Assembly: GCA_932294295.1 (NCBI GenBank)
Contig: OW028580.1
Coordinates: 24,910,975 to 24,974,974 of the forward strand
DNA length: 64,000 nt
Source of the DNA: Alitta virens
Lineage: Eukaryota > Annelida > Polychaeta > Phyllodocida > Nereididae
Direction: 5' to 3'
Positions 25,101 through 39,586 of this stretch are shown here, one piece after another (positions within the stretch are counted from its first letter, which is position 1; every line of letters begins with the position of its first letter). The notes beneath the pieces are model-generated. The model was given only the letters and a program-made list of their open reading frames with translations. It did no database searches and had not been told where the DNA came from. A program made the translations under genes and the position numbers.

Positions 25101-28100
25101 GTAACAGTTACCATGGCAACAGTGATGTAATTCTCGTGGGAACGTACCTAATATTTCTCAATTAGGTTTACAAATGTTGCATTAAAAAGCTTTTTAACAT
25201 TTTCTGTTGGGCTTTTATGATTTCAATAAGCCTTTTGTGAGTGTTTTCTATGCCTTTATCTTTGTACCTATTTTGAATCTGCGTCATGCGAGGTATATAT
25301 GTTTGTCAATTCAATTCAATTCCCATTTTTATTTCACACAAAAAGTAGGATTTCAAAAAGGGCAAAGCCTATCGGTGTTGACACCCTGTACATGTATACA
25401 GTTATATATATTTACAAGATTGAACAACAATGTCAATCATACTCAATGCATGCAATCGAATGAATTAATATGTATCTATGTAAAAGACTCTTAATTGTAT
25501 ATTGAATTGTTTTACATTTTTCAAATTAGTGAGTTTTATCGGCAGTTCATTGAACATTTTAGCACCTAAATAATATAGAGCGCTTCCACCATATCTTTTT
25601 GTGTTATATTTAGGCACATGTAATTTACATGAATTTCATTTGGTGTATTTCATATCTATACATGTAATAAAATGAGGCGTATTCTGTAAAATAATTTGAA
25701 TGCTGCCATTCAGTCTAATATTGTCTTATCTTTTTCCGAAAGTGACTGTATAAGTTTGGATGTGTTGGCGTGAGATGCTATGCATGGTAATAATTCTATA
25801 TGATTTTTGTTTTGCATTTATAGAAATGCGCTAAAAATCGTTTTGAATGGAATAAGTCATGTAGTGGTGGAAAAGAGGTTTTTGCATACTCATTAAATAA
25901 GCTCGATTCTGAGTAAAATATTTTTTTCTACTTTGTATCATAAGGATCTCACAGCAAGCATTTGGGCTTCAAAAAATCACTCTATATTTCACAACACACA
26001 ACTAACATATCAACCCATTTTCACAAATATCTGAGACAATAAAAATTTCATGCTATGTATGGTTATTCATACACAATAATTTAAGTATATTATAAAATGG
26101 CTTGCAATTTGAAACAAAGCGTCTATTATTTAAAATGAGCACTTTACCTGTTTATATATAATATTCTATCGAAGTAACACCAATGATATATCGCAAGTTC
26201 CCAGAACACAGGAATCTTTGGTCATCACACCTGTGTCGCAACAGATGCCGATTTCTCACTGGGACAACCTTTGTGCAGTGTTACAGTTCTTGCTCATCCT
26301 AAATGCAGTGCATAGAACCTATCGAATTCTCCTGATGAATTCACCTGAATCAATTGTATTGGGTTCATTCAATATAATTTGCACGAATCATCCCTGTATT
26401 TTTAATAGTGCCTGAAGCACAGGTGTGGATTTTAATATACTGTATGTAATTGATTTAGCGGGTGCACTGTGCAGCACTCTCAGGCATGATTTTTCCACTA
26501 GTATCGTGGGGTGGGGGCCTAGCCTCTGGGCCCCAGGTTCAATTCCCGGTCTAGCTTAAGTTGGATGGCGGTTTCATCTTTTATTTCATTGCCATGGTCC
26601 CTGCCTGTCTTATTTAGCCCGTTAGGTGCAGAAATACAGGACGTAAAGCCCTAATCCACTCCACTAGTATCGTAAAACCAAACTGCAACAACAAAACAAT
26701 TATGGCCATGGTGTTTATATATGTCCAATGAGAGCGGCATTCATTCCGTTTTATGTCTTTTTTTGCAGTAAAATTCTGTCGAGTAGAAAAATTAATGTGA
26801 AACTGAAGTTCCACTGTATTGTTGTTAGCATTTTGTGCTTTTGGAATTGCTGTAAGTGGATTCGATCGAGTCCCTATAAGTTATGCAAATTGTTTGCCTG
26901 TGAAGGAATCACCATCATACCACCCAAAACTCGTCCATTTTTAGAATGGTATCTGTTGTGTGTTTCAGTTGTTCTAGTTGATGGTGTCTTATTTAGACTG
27001 AGGAGTGTTATTACACACACTACTACAGTTTATTTGCATGCTCTACGTCGGATTTGAGATAGTGACAGTATCTATAAAGGTAGTTTTAGTGTCGCCCGAA
27101 GCACAGGTTTGGATTTCAAATATGTAATTGATTTATCGCGTGCAGCACTCTCAGGCATGGTTTTGCCACTAATACTATGAAACTGAACTGCAGCAACAAA
27201 AAGATTGTGGCCATGATATTTGTATGTCATACTAGCAAGGGTTTCGTTCAGTTCATGTCTTATTTTTTGCAGTAAAATTCTGTTGATCGAGTCGATCAAT
27301 AACGCGAAGCAGAAATTCCACTGTATTTTGTTTGCATTTCAATCGAGTTCCCCTTTATTTTGCAAACAGTTTGCCTGTGAAGGAATTGCCACCCAAGAGC
27401 AATACGATTTAATATTTTTGTAACGAGACGGATCTTTTGAGCTAGGCCTACATCTCAGCTGGATATTGATCGTATGGGACATTATATTAGAGTTGCCTTG
27501 TACTAGGTGTCTATGCTGAGGCAAGTAAAAGACCCCACCCATGGGGTAAATGACAGTGTAATTGTGTAACCTGACGTGGACTTCAATAACCCTAATTTAT
27601 ATGGCCTACCTGAAAAAGATGATAAATTTAATATATCTATCTATCCATCTGTCTGTCTGTCTCTCTGTCTCTCTGTCTGTCTATACCCAAAATTATCAAC
27701 CACCGCATTTCCATAATAGATGGTGTAATTTCAAAGCGTCTCTTCTTTCAAGGAGAAAATGTTATTGAAATATGGGTGAAATATTGTATTACAATTATGG
27801 CAATAATGGCCTTTTTAGAATGCAAATCACTCATTTTTATGTCTACACATGGAATGAATTTTGCCTTCAGGTGTGTGTTATCATATCCCTTGCATTTTAT
27901 GAGCAGTCTCAGGTATCACTTGAACTGCCTTGGAGCTGCGGGTTTGACAAGATGTAGTTCCGTGATCTGTGCCGTATGACGTGCTGTATCTGTTGAGATG
28001 TGGGTCATGTAGAGATAGCTTGTATATTTGATTTCATAATTCCATACAATTTATGTCATGTGCTACGAGCATCACGCAATCTTTGCAACGCGATATAATT

Positions 28101-31100
28101 TTTTTTTAAATTATGGGTCATGCAGATTGAGAATGTAAACCATTTTAACATATTACTTGCTGGGTTTGTGCATTGTATGGAGGTCTGTTTTAAAAGATGC
28201 AGCTGGGTGGCCAAATGGTTCAGGCATCCACCAGTTCCACATTGGCCAGCTCTGCTGAAGGACCTGGGTTCTTTCCCAGATAACAGATAATTGACCTGAG
28301 CACTGTTAATGAGCTACATCTCAGCTGGATATTGATCGTATGGGACATTATATTAGAGGTGCCTTGTACTCGGTGTCTATGCTGAGGCAAGTAAAATACC
28401 CCACCCATGGGGTAAATGACAGTGTAATTGTGTAACCTGATGTGGACTCCAACCCTAATCATGTCATCATTCCGTCTGCCTTGTGTGTTCTTTAGCTGAT
28501 TAAGCTTCAGATCCAGTAGCATTGAGATATAAGACATATACAAAAGATCCGTTCCTGAATAATAACCTCATTATAACCATGCTTCCATTATAAATGTGCT
28601 CGTTACAAACGGATCTTCTAAAACCTGTTGTCCATAACAGGATGAGATAGGGCAGTGCTCAGCCCATCTAGACGTAGGGTCAGGCTAATTTTGTCTCATC
28701 CGAGTCACCAACTTCACTTAACCTTGAGCGTGTCTCTTGTTTTCTTCCTGTAGATTTAAACCTGGCCATCAGACACACCTAATGGGCTTTGCTCTAAAAA
28801 CTGATCGTGAGGTCACACTTCCTTTTGCTTTTATCTTTCAGAACTAATGCTTGCTTCAGGTAACTTTGAGATCAGTGCCCCCAGTGTATACTTTTAAGAT
28901 GGAACAAAGTTTCAGGTTGCACCACTGATTTACTCGTTTTAAATGAGGATTTTTTTACAGTGATTAGATGCTGTTTCCTCCTTCGTCTCAGTGCCATGGT
29001 CCCTGCCTGTCCTAATTAGCCCAACTGGTGCAAAAATACAGGACGTAAAGCCCTAATCAAAAACAAACAAACACAGTGATTAGATACTGTATGAATTCGA
29101 TTAAACATTGTGCACTATGTTTTTGTGAACTCATGCTTGTTGATTCATTAGGAATTGAAGAATTCTCTCCATTTCCAAGTTATGCCAATCATATAAAATA
29201 CTGGTTTGAAGCTTGTAGTCAGCTTCTATGACCAGCAGCCAAGCAGACGAAATAATGAGATGATCAATTTTGGAGTCGACACCATGTTACACTTTTACCA
29301 AATGGGTGGGGTTTTGACTAGCCACAGCATAGGCATCGAGTACACGGCACTGGCATTCAACATCTCAACTGAAATACATCTCAAAAAGAAAATTTTGTAA
29401 ACTTTGGTAAAAAGGGGGGGGGGCTGTTTGTCGGCGACAGCATGGCCATATTAGAAGGGCCCTCCTGATCTTGAATATGTTTATTTACTGTTCAAATAAA
29501 CTTGTTCTGACTGAATTCTGAGTTCTTGGACTAGGTATGGAACCTTTAATGGAGCCGGCTATAGGGCCTTATAACCACTACACCACTCTCACAAACACAA
29601 ACAGATTGCCACAACAATCATGGCAAAATATTTGACTTATTTCTCACAATGATAAAGCATGGTTCCTAAAAAAAAGCCTTAAGGAAATATTTCAAACACT
29701 ATTCCCAAAAACGAAATGGTTAAGACATCTGCCAATTCCACATTTTGGCCAGGTCCCAGATTCGATCCCCGGAATGGGCACTCTTCATGAGCTACATCCC
29801 AGCTGGATGTCGATTGCATGAGACATTAAATTGGAGGTTCCTTGTACTCGGTGTCTATGCTTAAAGTCGGTCTCTTATACGTATTTTTTGCTGCCAATAG
29901 ATGCATTGGGGGGGGGGGGGGGTCTAATAAAACTACTCAATATCACAAATTGTTTAAAGTTCTAACTACTAAATATTAATGCCTAAAAGTTCGAATTTTA
30001 AGCTAGCCAAACTAATGACCTAGATTCTATGCTAAGCAGGTCACGTACGTGTGACGTAGGAAACTGGACTAGCACCAAATGTTAACACAGTGCATCATGG
30101 CGAGTGGAGGAGAAAGTCTCCTGGTTTGATTTTGTCAGCAAAACACGTGAGAATGTGAGCAACCTCAAGAACTTGTTTGTTTGCTCTGACCATTTCCAAC
30201 CAAGCGATTTTACTGCCCGTTTTGCTGATTTGGAGGAGTATGACACTAGTCATATCAAATTTAATAGATTTCTTGTGAAGGGTGCTGTTCCTTCTGTGTA
30301 CCCAGTACCAACACAGGAGCAACTAGACAGTATGTCAAAGCGTTACCACTCCGCTAAGGGCCATGGAACTTTGCAAGCAACTGCATGTCCCAGTCAAATA
30401 CTTTGTAAACATGCTGCTGTCAGTCGCTCAGGAAATGTCATGCAGCTATCTGCAAACAGAGTAAGTACCTTTTTTAAAAAATGTTGCTGTATATTTAGCA
30501 ATTTTTTATCTCATGTTGACAAGAATCATTTCTTTTGCATAGCTGTCATACTTTTTCATATTGTCGGGCTTTTTAATTATTTTTACATTAATTATTTTAG
30601 GTTCTACAAGAGTATGTTGAACAGCACCCATGTGAACCAGAGTCACAAGAATCTGCGGAGAAACTGTCATTGCAGAACCCCCAATTCAGTTTGATACTCC
30701 AAATGTAGACTGTGTGACACAGACTGTCATTGAAACTAGGGACATGCAATTGCAGAAGACCTTGAGTAGACCTCCTTATAGAAGTGCAGATACATGTATA
30801 TTATTTTCATTATATTACAATATTCGGTAAAATAAATCATATTCTGTGTTCTATGCTACACCACTATTGTCAATTTGCTTGTCAATGTGAAATGAAACAT
30901 ATGTATTTCAGAAATACAGACAGACAGGTTTGACATGAGAGATAAAGAAGTCACATGTGATTTGGTGCTCTTGCCACCTCTCTGTCTTTTGCCAGAATGT
31001 GCGACTGCTTCACAATCTGATGATGCTGAAGAGCAGCAGGAACAAGATTCAGATTGGGACAGCAGCTCTGTTACGAGTAATGAACTTGTTTCGCCTGATG

Positions 31101-34100
31101 TAACACCTGTAAAGTATGTACCTTGATTCCAAATAAGTGTGAAATGCCTAGAGAAAAAGGTCATTCTAATGCGTTATTATTTGATTACAGGTCAATAAGG
31201 AAAGAGTGCAACTTTATCCAGAAGGAAAAGAAGTATATCATTACTGAGAGTTCCCTGCTTGGACTGTTCCAGTCATGTAAAGTTTGCTGTGGGGACTTCG
31301 TCTGAAGTGGTTAACATCATGGGGACAATGATTGAAGTTTCTTCTAAGTGTCGTGATTGTGGTGCCACAGTAAAGTGGAAGAATCAACAAATGATTGGCA
31401 AAATGCCATCTCTGCTGTCTGCTGCGATTGCTGTTTCAGGTACTAGTTCAAAAATTTGACTAATTTCACATACAAAAATAACATATCTTCATTACCCATA
31501 ACCTTGACGCTATTTGTTTAGGTGCCACAACATCCAAAATACTCCGAATATTTTCCTCCATGGGCATGGAGGTGATTAACAGTGCCACGTACTACAGACA
31601 TGTTGGACTGTACATTCAGCCTTCAATCATTACATTTTGGGAGGAGCACCAAAAGCTACTTTTTTAGAAACTAGACAGTGTGCACAGGAAGGTCATCTTA
31701 TCAGGGGAAGGTCGCTGCGACAGCCCTGGCCACTGTGCAAAATTTGGGTCATACACCTTCAAGGAGTAGCAACTGAACCGAGTGCTACATACAGAGCTAG
31801 CTCAGGTACTCTGTTTCATGAAATACCTGCATATATTTACTCAGATGATGTGCAACTATTGATGGATTGGTTTTATTTTTGACAGAGTAATGAGGTGAAG
31901 TCCAGCTATCTACTTGAACATGAAGGACTGCTTCGTGGATATGGGAGAACCTAAATCTAAACATTATTTTGATATTTGGCAAGTTGCAAAAGGTTTGTAT
32001 GCTCATTTACACTTGGTGATGTTACTTGTTACTAAGTTTCTATTTATTTGGCTTGGTAGGTTTTTCCAAAAAGCATGATGCAGCAGCAAAGTGTGCATCC
32101 TGCAGGAGTATAGGGGCGTGGGTGAAGTGCATCACAAATCATATATATTATGTCGCCAGCACAACACCAGATGGAAATCCTGATGTCATGGAGGAAAAGT
32201 GGAGGATGCTTCCCCTCCATATTCAAAATATCCACAGCAAACCGATTATGGAAAGCCAAAGGTGAGAACTTTTGCTAATCTTGGCACTTACTTTTATTTA
32301 GAGTCTGAGGCTGCTATAACATTAGAAAACATCTTGCTGAACAAGAGACTATTAGGAGACACTCGGCAGCTCAGCCCTGTGTATCAAACCTAGAGGCTAA
32401 ACACAGTCTGGACATACGATTCGTGCCAAAGAACACTTCATACAGCTATATTGGGATGAAAATGAAGTAATATTAAAGCGCATGTCTATTGTAAAGTTGT
32501 TTTAGCAGTGCAATCCTTAAAAAATGTCTTAATAACATTCTCTGTTTGTAGTTTGTACCAAAGGTTGTGTCTGTCAGCGTTGCATTACAATGAAAATGCA
32601 GACCGTCTGCAATGGGTGACCAAAGATGGCAAGCCCAAATTTGCACTTCGGTTCCCCAAAGCCAAGAAGGGAGACAGCTTCCATGCAGTAAGAACAGCAG
32701 CTACATAAAGTGAGTTAAAATTATGTACATTAAAAAGATACTTTTTTACGTTCGACTACCAAATATTGTTACAGACTACTCAGTGGACATCATTGATACA
32801 GTGATTGAGAAGTATTCAACTGGTACATCAGGTCTCCTTGAAAAAAAGCATGCGCTACAAGAGTTGAGTGCTTCGTATGAAAAGCCTGATATCACTGAGG
32901 CGGTTACAACCTACAAATCAAGGTTTGCCAGAAACACGCTTCTTTACTAGATATCACTACCTTGAAGTTATTGTTAATGAATGGGCTGAAGTTATTATTT
33001 TTGTGATATTTGTATTGTTTGACATTGTGCTTCCAACCACTGGGTCGCGGGTTCAATTCCCAGTCGAGCCTATGTTGGATGGCTGTTTCATCCTTCGTCT
33101 CATTGCCATGGTCTCTGCCTGTCCTAATTAGCCCATCAGGTGCAGAAATACAGGACGTAAAGCCCTAATCCACCACCAATTGTTTGACATTGTACAGGTC
33201 ATGAGGTGTGTCTTCTACACAGGTCTTAGTATACTTGTAATGGAAGTTCTCAGTGACAGTGTAAGTTCTGCATTTTACATTAGATGATGGTTGCACTTTA
33301 TTTGGAGGAGTTTGTTTTGATAGCTTTAATTCCTTGCGTGTGTGTGTCACTTTTGTTTCTCTCCGTTAGTGAACTTTGTGTACTTCTTACTTCTCCCTAC
33401 ACCGTAGTTATTTCCTAATTATGAGGTGTTGTGCATATTGTATAGAATAGAGAATGTATTGTGATACTGGCACTGGTGTACATTTACCTCCAGTGAACAG
33501 AGTACTACAATCTATTGCATTTTCTTAGCAGTGAACATATTTCCTATTCCTTGATATGTACCTGCCCTTATCCAGCACATGTTTTCATAAGAGCACCTGG
33601 TTTGCATCATACACTGTATATATTTTATGTACCTGCTCTGGGTTACATTGGTGGTGTTTGCACTTACTCTATGCTGTATGCTTCATTTGCTCTTTTTTCC
33701 CTTTTAATTCTGCCGCTGTGTGGATGGTGCTTTTTTATTTATGCTTATAATGTGCTTTTTTTGTGGAATGTTATAGGATTTACAAATCTTTCATATGAAT
33801 TTAGCCTGCTCTAGGTTTAATTGTAACCATCAAACCTCCACAAAGCCCTGTCTAATAATTTGTTATGTTTGAATTAACTGACACTGCATATGTGGTAATG
33901 AAATATATAAGAATGCATATGCTGAGTGTTTTCATTACAGATAATTTATTATGTACTTGTAAACATTATTTACAAATGACTTTACATGTTTTTTTTGCTA
34001 TTGATGGACTTTATCGGGCCAGTTGAATCCCTGGAATTCCTCATTTCTTTCCTCCAAGGGAAACCTCTCCCTTACTTTTCCCACTACATAGGCTGGAAGG

Positions 34101-37100
34101 GGCACATACGGATGCCATAGATCCCCCGCACAAACTGTCGGTAGGCAATGTAGCGATAGCATCTGCAAGTGAAACGTAGAGTTTTTCTTAAATGTTTTGT
34201 TTTTACTTAATGTAGTATAATGATAAATTTCTTAAAACTGAATTTGTATGTTTGTTTTATGACAATGAAAGAATTGTTTATTTTGGTGATTAATATGACA
34301 AAGAAAAATATAGAAATGCACAATGACAAAGTGAGAAAAACTCACCTATTAGGTCTGCAAGACCTACTCTCCATCCTCTCTCTCTGGCCTCTTGTTTAAA
34401 ATGGAGGTATGCTATGTCCAGTGTTAAGGTGTCAAGCATAGCAGCATCAAAACCAGGGTACTGTGTAATACAGTCAAAAGCACCATTTGTTTTTTTTTTG
34501 TTGCTAAATATCTGGACACTCATTACAGCACTTGCACACGACATCCCTCTCAAGTGCCTGACAACAGTCATAAGTGCACCTGCAATGTTTAGAATAAACA
34601 GTCATGTTTAAGATCCTGGACATTTTTTTATGCACTGACTATGTAAGACCAGCTAACACCTTGTTAAAAAAACAACTAATCAGCTGATCAGTATAATTGT
34701 GCAAACACTCACCAGGCTGTGTTTCCCAGTCGTTCATCACATCACTGCTGTTATCACTGGCAAACTCCTGAGAAACGTCCCCCACTGGCTCAAATGCAAA
34801 CAAAACATTGCCCTCTATGCCCTCATTCAGTAAATTATCATTAGACCATGCATCACTTGATACATTACTTGAATCCTGGTCCGAAAGATCGTAGCTGTCA
34901 CTGTCAGACATGATGTTTACTTCACATGTCCCAGTTTCTACTTCACAAGGATTTAGTGGCCACCAGGGCACCTCCTGCCAAAATAGGCTAAGTAGGTCAT
35001 GCGGGTTGCCTAAGTTGGATGGCTGTTTCGTCCTTTGTCTCATTGCCATGGTCTCTGCCTGTCCTAATTAGCCCAACTGGTGCAGAAATACAGGACGTAA
35101 AGCCCTAATCACACACACACACACACACACACCTCATTTTAAGTGCTAAATGACGGGAATTTCGAGATTTCAATATTAGAAATGTGTTCAGTACCTCAAA
35201 ATCTATTGGTATGCAAAAGTCATGTATGTAAGTGAGAGACCGTGAAAGACTACCCATGGGGTAAATGTATAATATGGTTTGAACTCTACGCCTTAACATC
35301 TCATTTTTATATCTGCCTCTGGCAGCTGGTCATGTAGGCTGACTTAGCATCAGAACCAGTAGCATTTCCCATTAAATATGACCCAAATATCTTCACAACA
35401 TTTAAATTATTATAACCCTAACATTGTGTCGATAGCGTGGACCCTAAAAAAGCATGCAGAAATATTTTAAATGAAATAACCAGATTCATTTCCAGAACAT
35501 TTTTATTATTTCTAAGGCAAACAAAAATCTTTGTCTTCTCAAAAAGTCAAATACACAGCCTTTAGACGTGCCCTTACTAAATGCTAGACCTCTTGTTGAA
35601 TATGGTGGCATATTTTTTGATAGTTGTACACAGGAGTTATCTTACAAACTTGAAGCTGTAAATCTTGAGGCAGCATGTATTGTCACTGTGCCAAGAGATA
35701 AACTTCTCATGGAGCTCTTTACAATGAATTAAGCTGGTCTACACTTTCCAAGCGTAGATGCTTTTACAAGCGGACAAAGTTTTGCCAGATTTTCAACAAT
35801 ACATGCCCTAATTATCTGCGCTCTATTATTAGTCCATTAAGACCAGTGCACAATTATGGCACTGAGGCCTAAATGAACTCCTCAAGGAATGACTTTGATT
35901 TTTCTGTAAAGTCAAGCCCGAACTGTGCGACCTTTAAGCAGAAATTAAAAATAACTTCATTATTAGAACCCTTTACTTCTGCCGTTGGGATTACCCTGAA
36001 GGCAGAAGTTATGTTGGCACAGCTCTGGCTTGGTTTCTTGGATCGAAATGCTCACTTATATGGGTAAGGGTGTATTAATTCACCATTTTGTAACTGGCAT
36101 TTCTGCAGAAACTATAAACCACTTTCTCCATGAATCTCCAAACTATTCCAACAACAGACAAATCTTGTTAAAAAGTGTTGGTAATGCAACACCACTCCCA
36201 ATAACTTCCAATTTACTTTTATTTGGAGACGAATCTCTGCCCGCAGATGCCAATTCTGATATAATTATCCAAACAATATCATTTATTTGATCAACAAATC
36301 AATTTCAGTTCAACCCTAGCCTATTTGTAATAGTTCATCAAAAGATCAATTAGTCATCCAGTTTTTATTTTATACTATAAACCTCCTGCCACAGGTTTTT
36401 TGTACAGTCTGCACATTATACTAACCAAGATTGAGCCTGTTTCTGAGCATTCGGCTCGTTGGTAAAATTAGATAAATATGTTTAAACCAAAAAACATATA
36501 CGTATAAATCACAAGTCAAGTATTGCAATCAGTAACATGTGAACATTGTGTTTTGGATTGTTTTTGGAAATGTCTTCCCAACTTGTGAATACAAGCCATA
36601 CACAATATGTTGAAATTGTGTCGTGTTTGCACTCTCAGAGCTCGACATTTTGACTAATGCCCTGATTTATATCCGCAGTTTTATTAATTTTATCAAGTAC
36701 ACTACAATAATAAAGTGGATGACACAAAAAAATCCACTGCAAAAAATGACAATTATCAATCCACTGCATTGCCTGAACAAATGGTCTCATATCACTAATG
36801 TGTTTGACCATTATGGTCCAGTTTTAGCATGGACAAGCTCAATTATTGTGTCCACTTTACAAGTACTATGTATATTTACCTTCTGTTGGACTCTTGAATT
36901 AATTATTATGTACTTGTATGATCTGACAAATGCCATTATTTGCACTAACAATTTGGCAATCTAGTGGCTATTCCGACTTTTCGTGCATAGAATTCAACAA
37001 AAAAAAAAATCATATTTGTCACACTGGGAATATTGCTCATTTTTGGCAGATGTGGCGGAACAATGAACTGCCACACGCCTACCTGTTATGTCTCACAAAA

Positions 37101-39586
37101 ATATATGGCAACAATAAATGGTAGAAACGTGATGCTTATCAGTCTGGGGAAGCAACTATTAAAAAAAACAAGTCTGACGTCATTGGTTTTGCCAGACTTG
37201 TTGTCTTTTTTTCTGTTTCCTAGGAGGTTGACCGTTGAATTAATTGAGTTTTTTAATGTTATACTTGATGACTCCATGTAACCAGTCTCAAGCTAGTCAG
37301 CTTATTATGCTAATATGGTCAGCTGCCAGAGGCAAACGTCATGATGCGATGACAATGATTTGATAGGTTTTGCACACAGACAGATTTTTGACAAACGTAT
37401 CATAATATTAAACTTTGATGAATACATTATTTATATATATACACTGCCAAGAAAAAGTTTGGAAAAAAAAGTTTTTTCGTTATTTTTTTTTTAATTTCAT
37501 GGTTTTATTGACAAATGTAACACTGACTGGGTAAACAAACACAAGAGAAAATAATGTGATATGTACAAAACCATTAATTAGCAAAAACAAACTTGTTACA
37601 GTTCAAACTTTTGATTCATCAAATAAAACCACCCTTTGCAGCTATGAGCGCTTTACAAATCTTGGGCATTCTGGCAGTGAGTTTGGTGAGATATTCAGGT
37701 GTGATTTCATTCCAAGCCTGTTGCAAAAGGTTCCTCATGTCAGATTGGCTTGTGGGACACTTTTCCCGGACTTTCTGATCAAGCTGCTCCCATAAAAGCT
37801 CTATTGGATTTAGGTCGGGCGATTGTGCTGGCCATTTCATAACTGATAGTATCCCAGCTGCTTCTTTCTTTTTCAAATATGTTGTGCAGAGCTTTGACGT
37901 ATGTTTGGGGTCATTATCTTGTTGCATAATGAAGTTGCGCCCAATCAATCACTGTCCAGATGGGATTGCTTGTCGCTGCAGGATGGAATGATAGCCTCTC
38001 TGGTCCAGTATTCCTTTGATTTGGAACAGGTTGCCAACTCTACCATTCCCAAAACAACCCCATATCATCACATTTCCACCACCGTGTTTGACGGAAGGTG
38101 TTAAACAGGCATCCAGCATCTTCTCATTGCTCCTGCGTCTGACAAACGTTCTCCTCTTGGATCCAAACATTTCAAATTTTGATTTATCAGTCCAGAGTAC
38201 CTGATTCCAATCATCAATGCTCCAATATTTGTGGTCTCTGGCCCACTGTGACCTCTTTTTTCGATTTGCAGACCTCAGGAGGGGTTTTTACTTTGCGACT
38301 CTTCCCATAAGACCCACACTCCCGAGTCGTCTCCTCACAGTATCTGAGCATACTGGTGTCTGGCGAGTGCTGTTCAGGGAGGCATTTCAGGAGCAGTTAA
38401 ACGTCTGTTCATCAGAGAAGACACCCGAATGTTTTTATCCTCTTGAGCAGTGGTGCATTTTGGCCTTCCACTCCAATGTTTATCCTTAATAGAGCCAGTA
38501 TCACCATGTTGTGTAAGGGTATAATGGACCCCCTTTAAAGATATACCCAGTTTTTTGGCTATATCTTCAAGCTTATATCCTTCATTTCTCAAAACTACTA
38601 TAGACTGTCAAGTTTCTAGTGTCAATTGTTTCTTTTTGGCCATTTGCAGCTGAAATATCTGGAAAAGGTTTAAACAAAATTAACTGGAAAAATGACCAGT
38701 TAAGAATTAAGGTTTAGACAAAATTAATTAGGCCCTTTGGATACTTCAGAAAAAATTTTAGTCTACAAGGTGTTTTAAGTGCACAATGGAAGATATGACC
38801 TCAGGAGGGGTTTTTACTTTGCGACTCTTCCCATAAGACCCACACTCCCGAGTCGTCTCCTCACAGTATCTGAGCATACTGGTGTCTGGCGAGTGCTGTT
38901 CAGGGAGGCATTTCAGGAGCAGTTAAACGTCTGTTCATCAGAGAAGACACCCGAATGTTTTTATCCTCTTGAGCAGTGGTGCATTTTGGCCTTCCACTCC
39001 AATGTTTATCCTTAATAGAGCCAGTATCACCATGTTGTGTAAGGGTATAATGGACCCCCTTTAAAGATATACCCAGTTTTTTGGCTATATCTTCAAGCTT
39101 ATATCCTTCATTTCTCAAAACTACTATAGACTGTCAAGTTTCTAGTGTCAATTGTTTCTTTTTGGCCATTTGCAGTTGAAATATCTGGAAAAGGTTTAAA
39201 CAAAATTAACTGGAAAAATGACCAGTTAAGAATTAAGGTTTAGACAAAATTAATTAGGCCCTTTGGATACTTAAGAAAAAATTTTAGTCTACAAGGTGTT
39301 TTAAGTGCACAATGGAAGATATGGATGACCAGTCACGCATATTTGGACCTAATTTGTGCACTATACTGTGAAAAAACATCTACCTTTGACAGCTGCAAAA
39401 GGTATTTTTATTGATGGGTTAAAGTTTGAACTGTAACAAGTTTGTTTTTGCTAATTAATGGTTTTGTACATATCACATTCTTTTCTCTTGTGTTTGTTTA
39501 CCCTGTCAGTGTTACATTTGTTAATAAAACCATGAAATTAAAAAAAAATAATGAAAAAACTTTTTTTTCCAAACTTTTTCTTGGCA

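Noticed and set aside
30461..30694. C-terminal extension of the 30104 frame past 30460
   Set aside because: A GTAAGT donor follows AACAGA at 30460 and the translation turns into intron-like hydrophobic sequence.
33515..33814. 99-codon hydrophobic + frame, possible membrane protein
   Set aside because: Hydrophobicity follows from T-rich composition; no start context, no splice partner.
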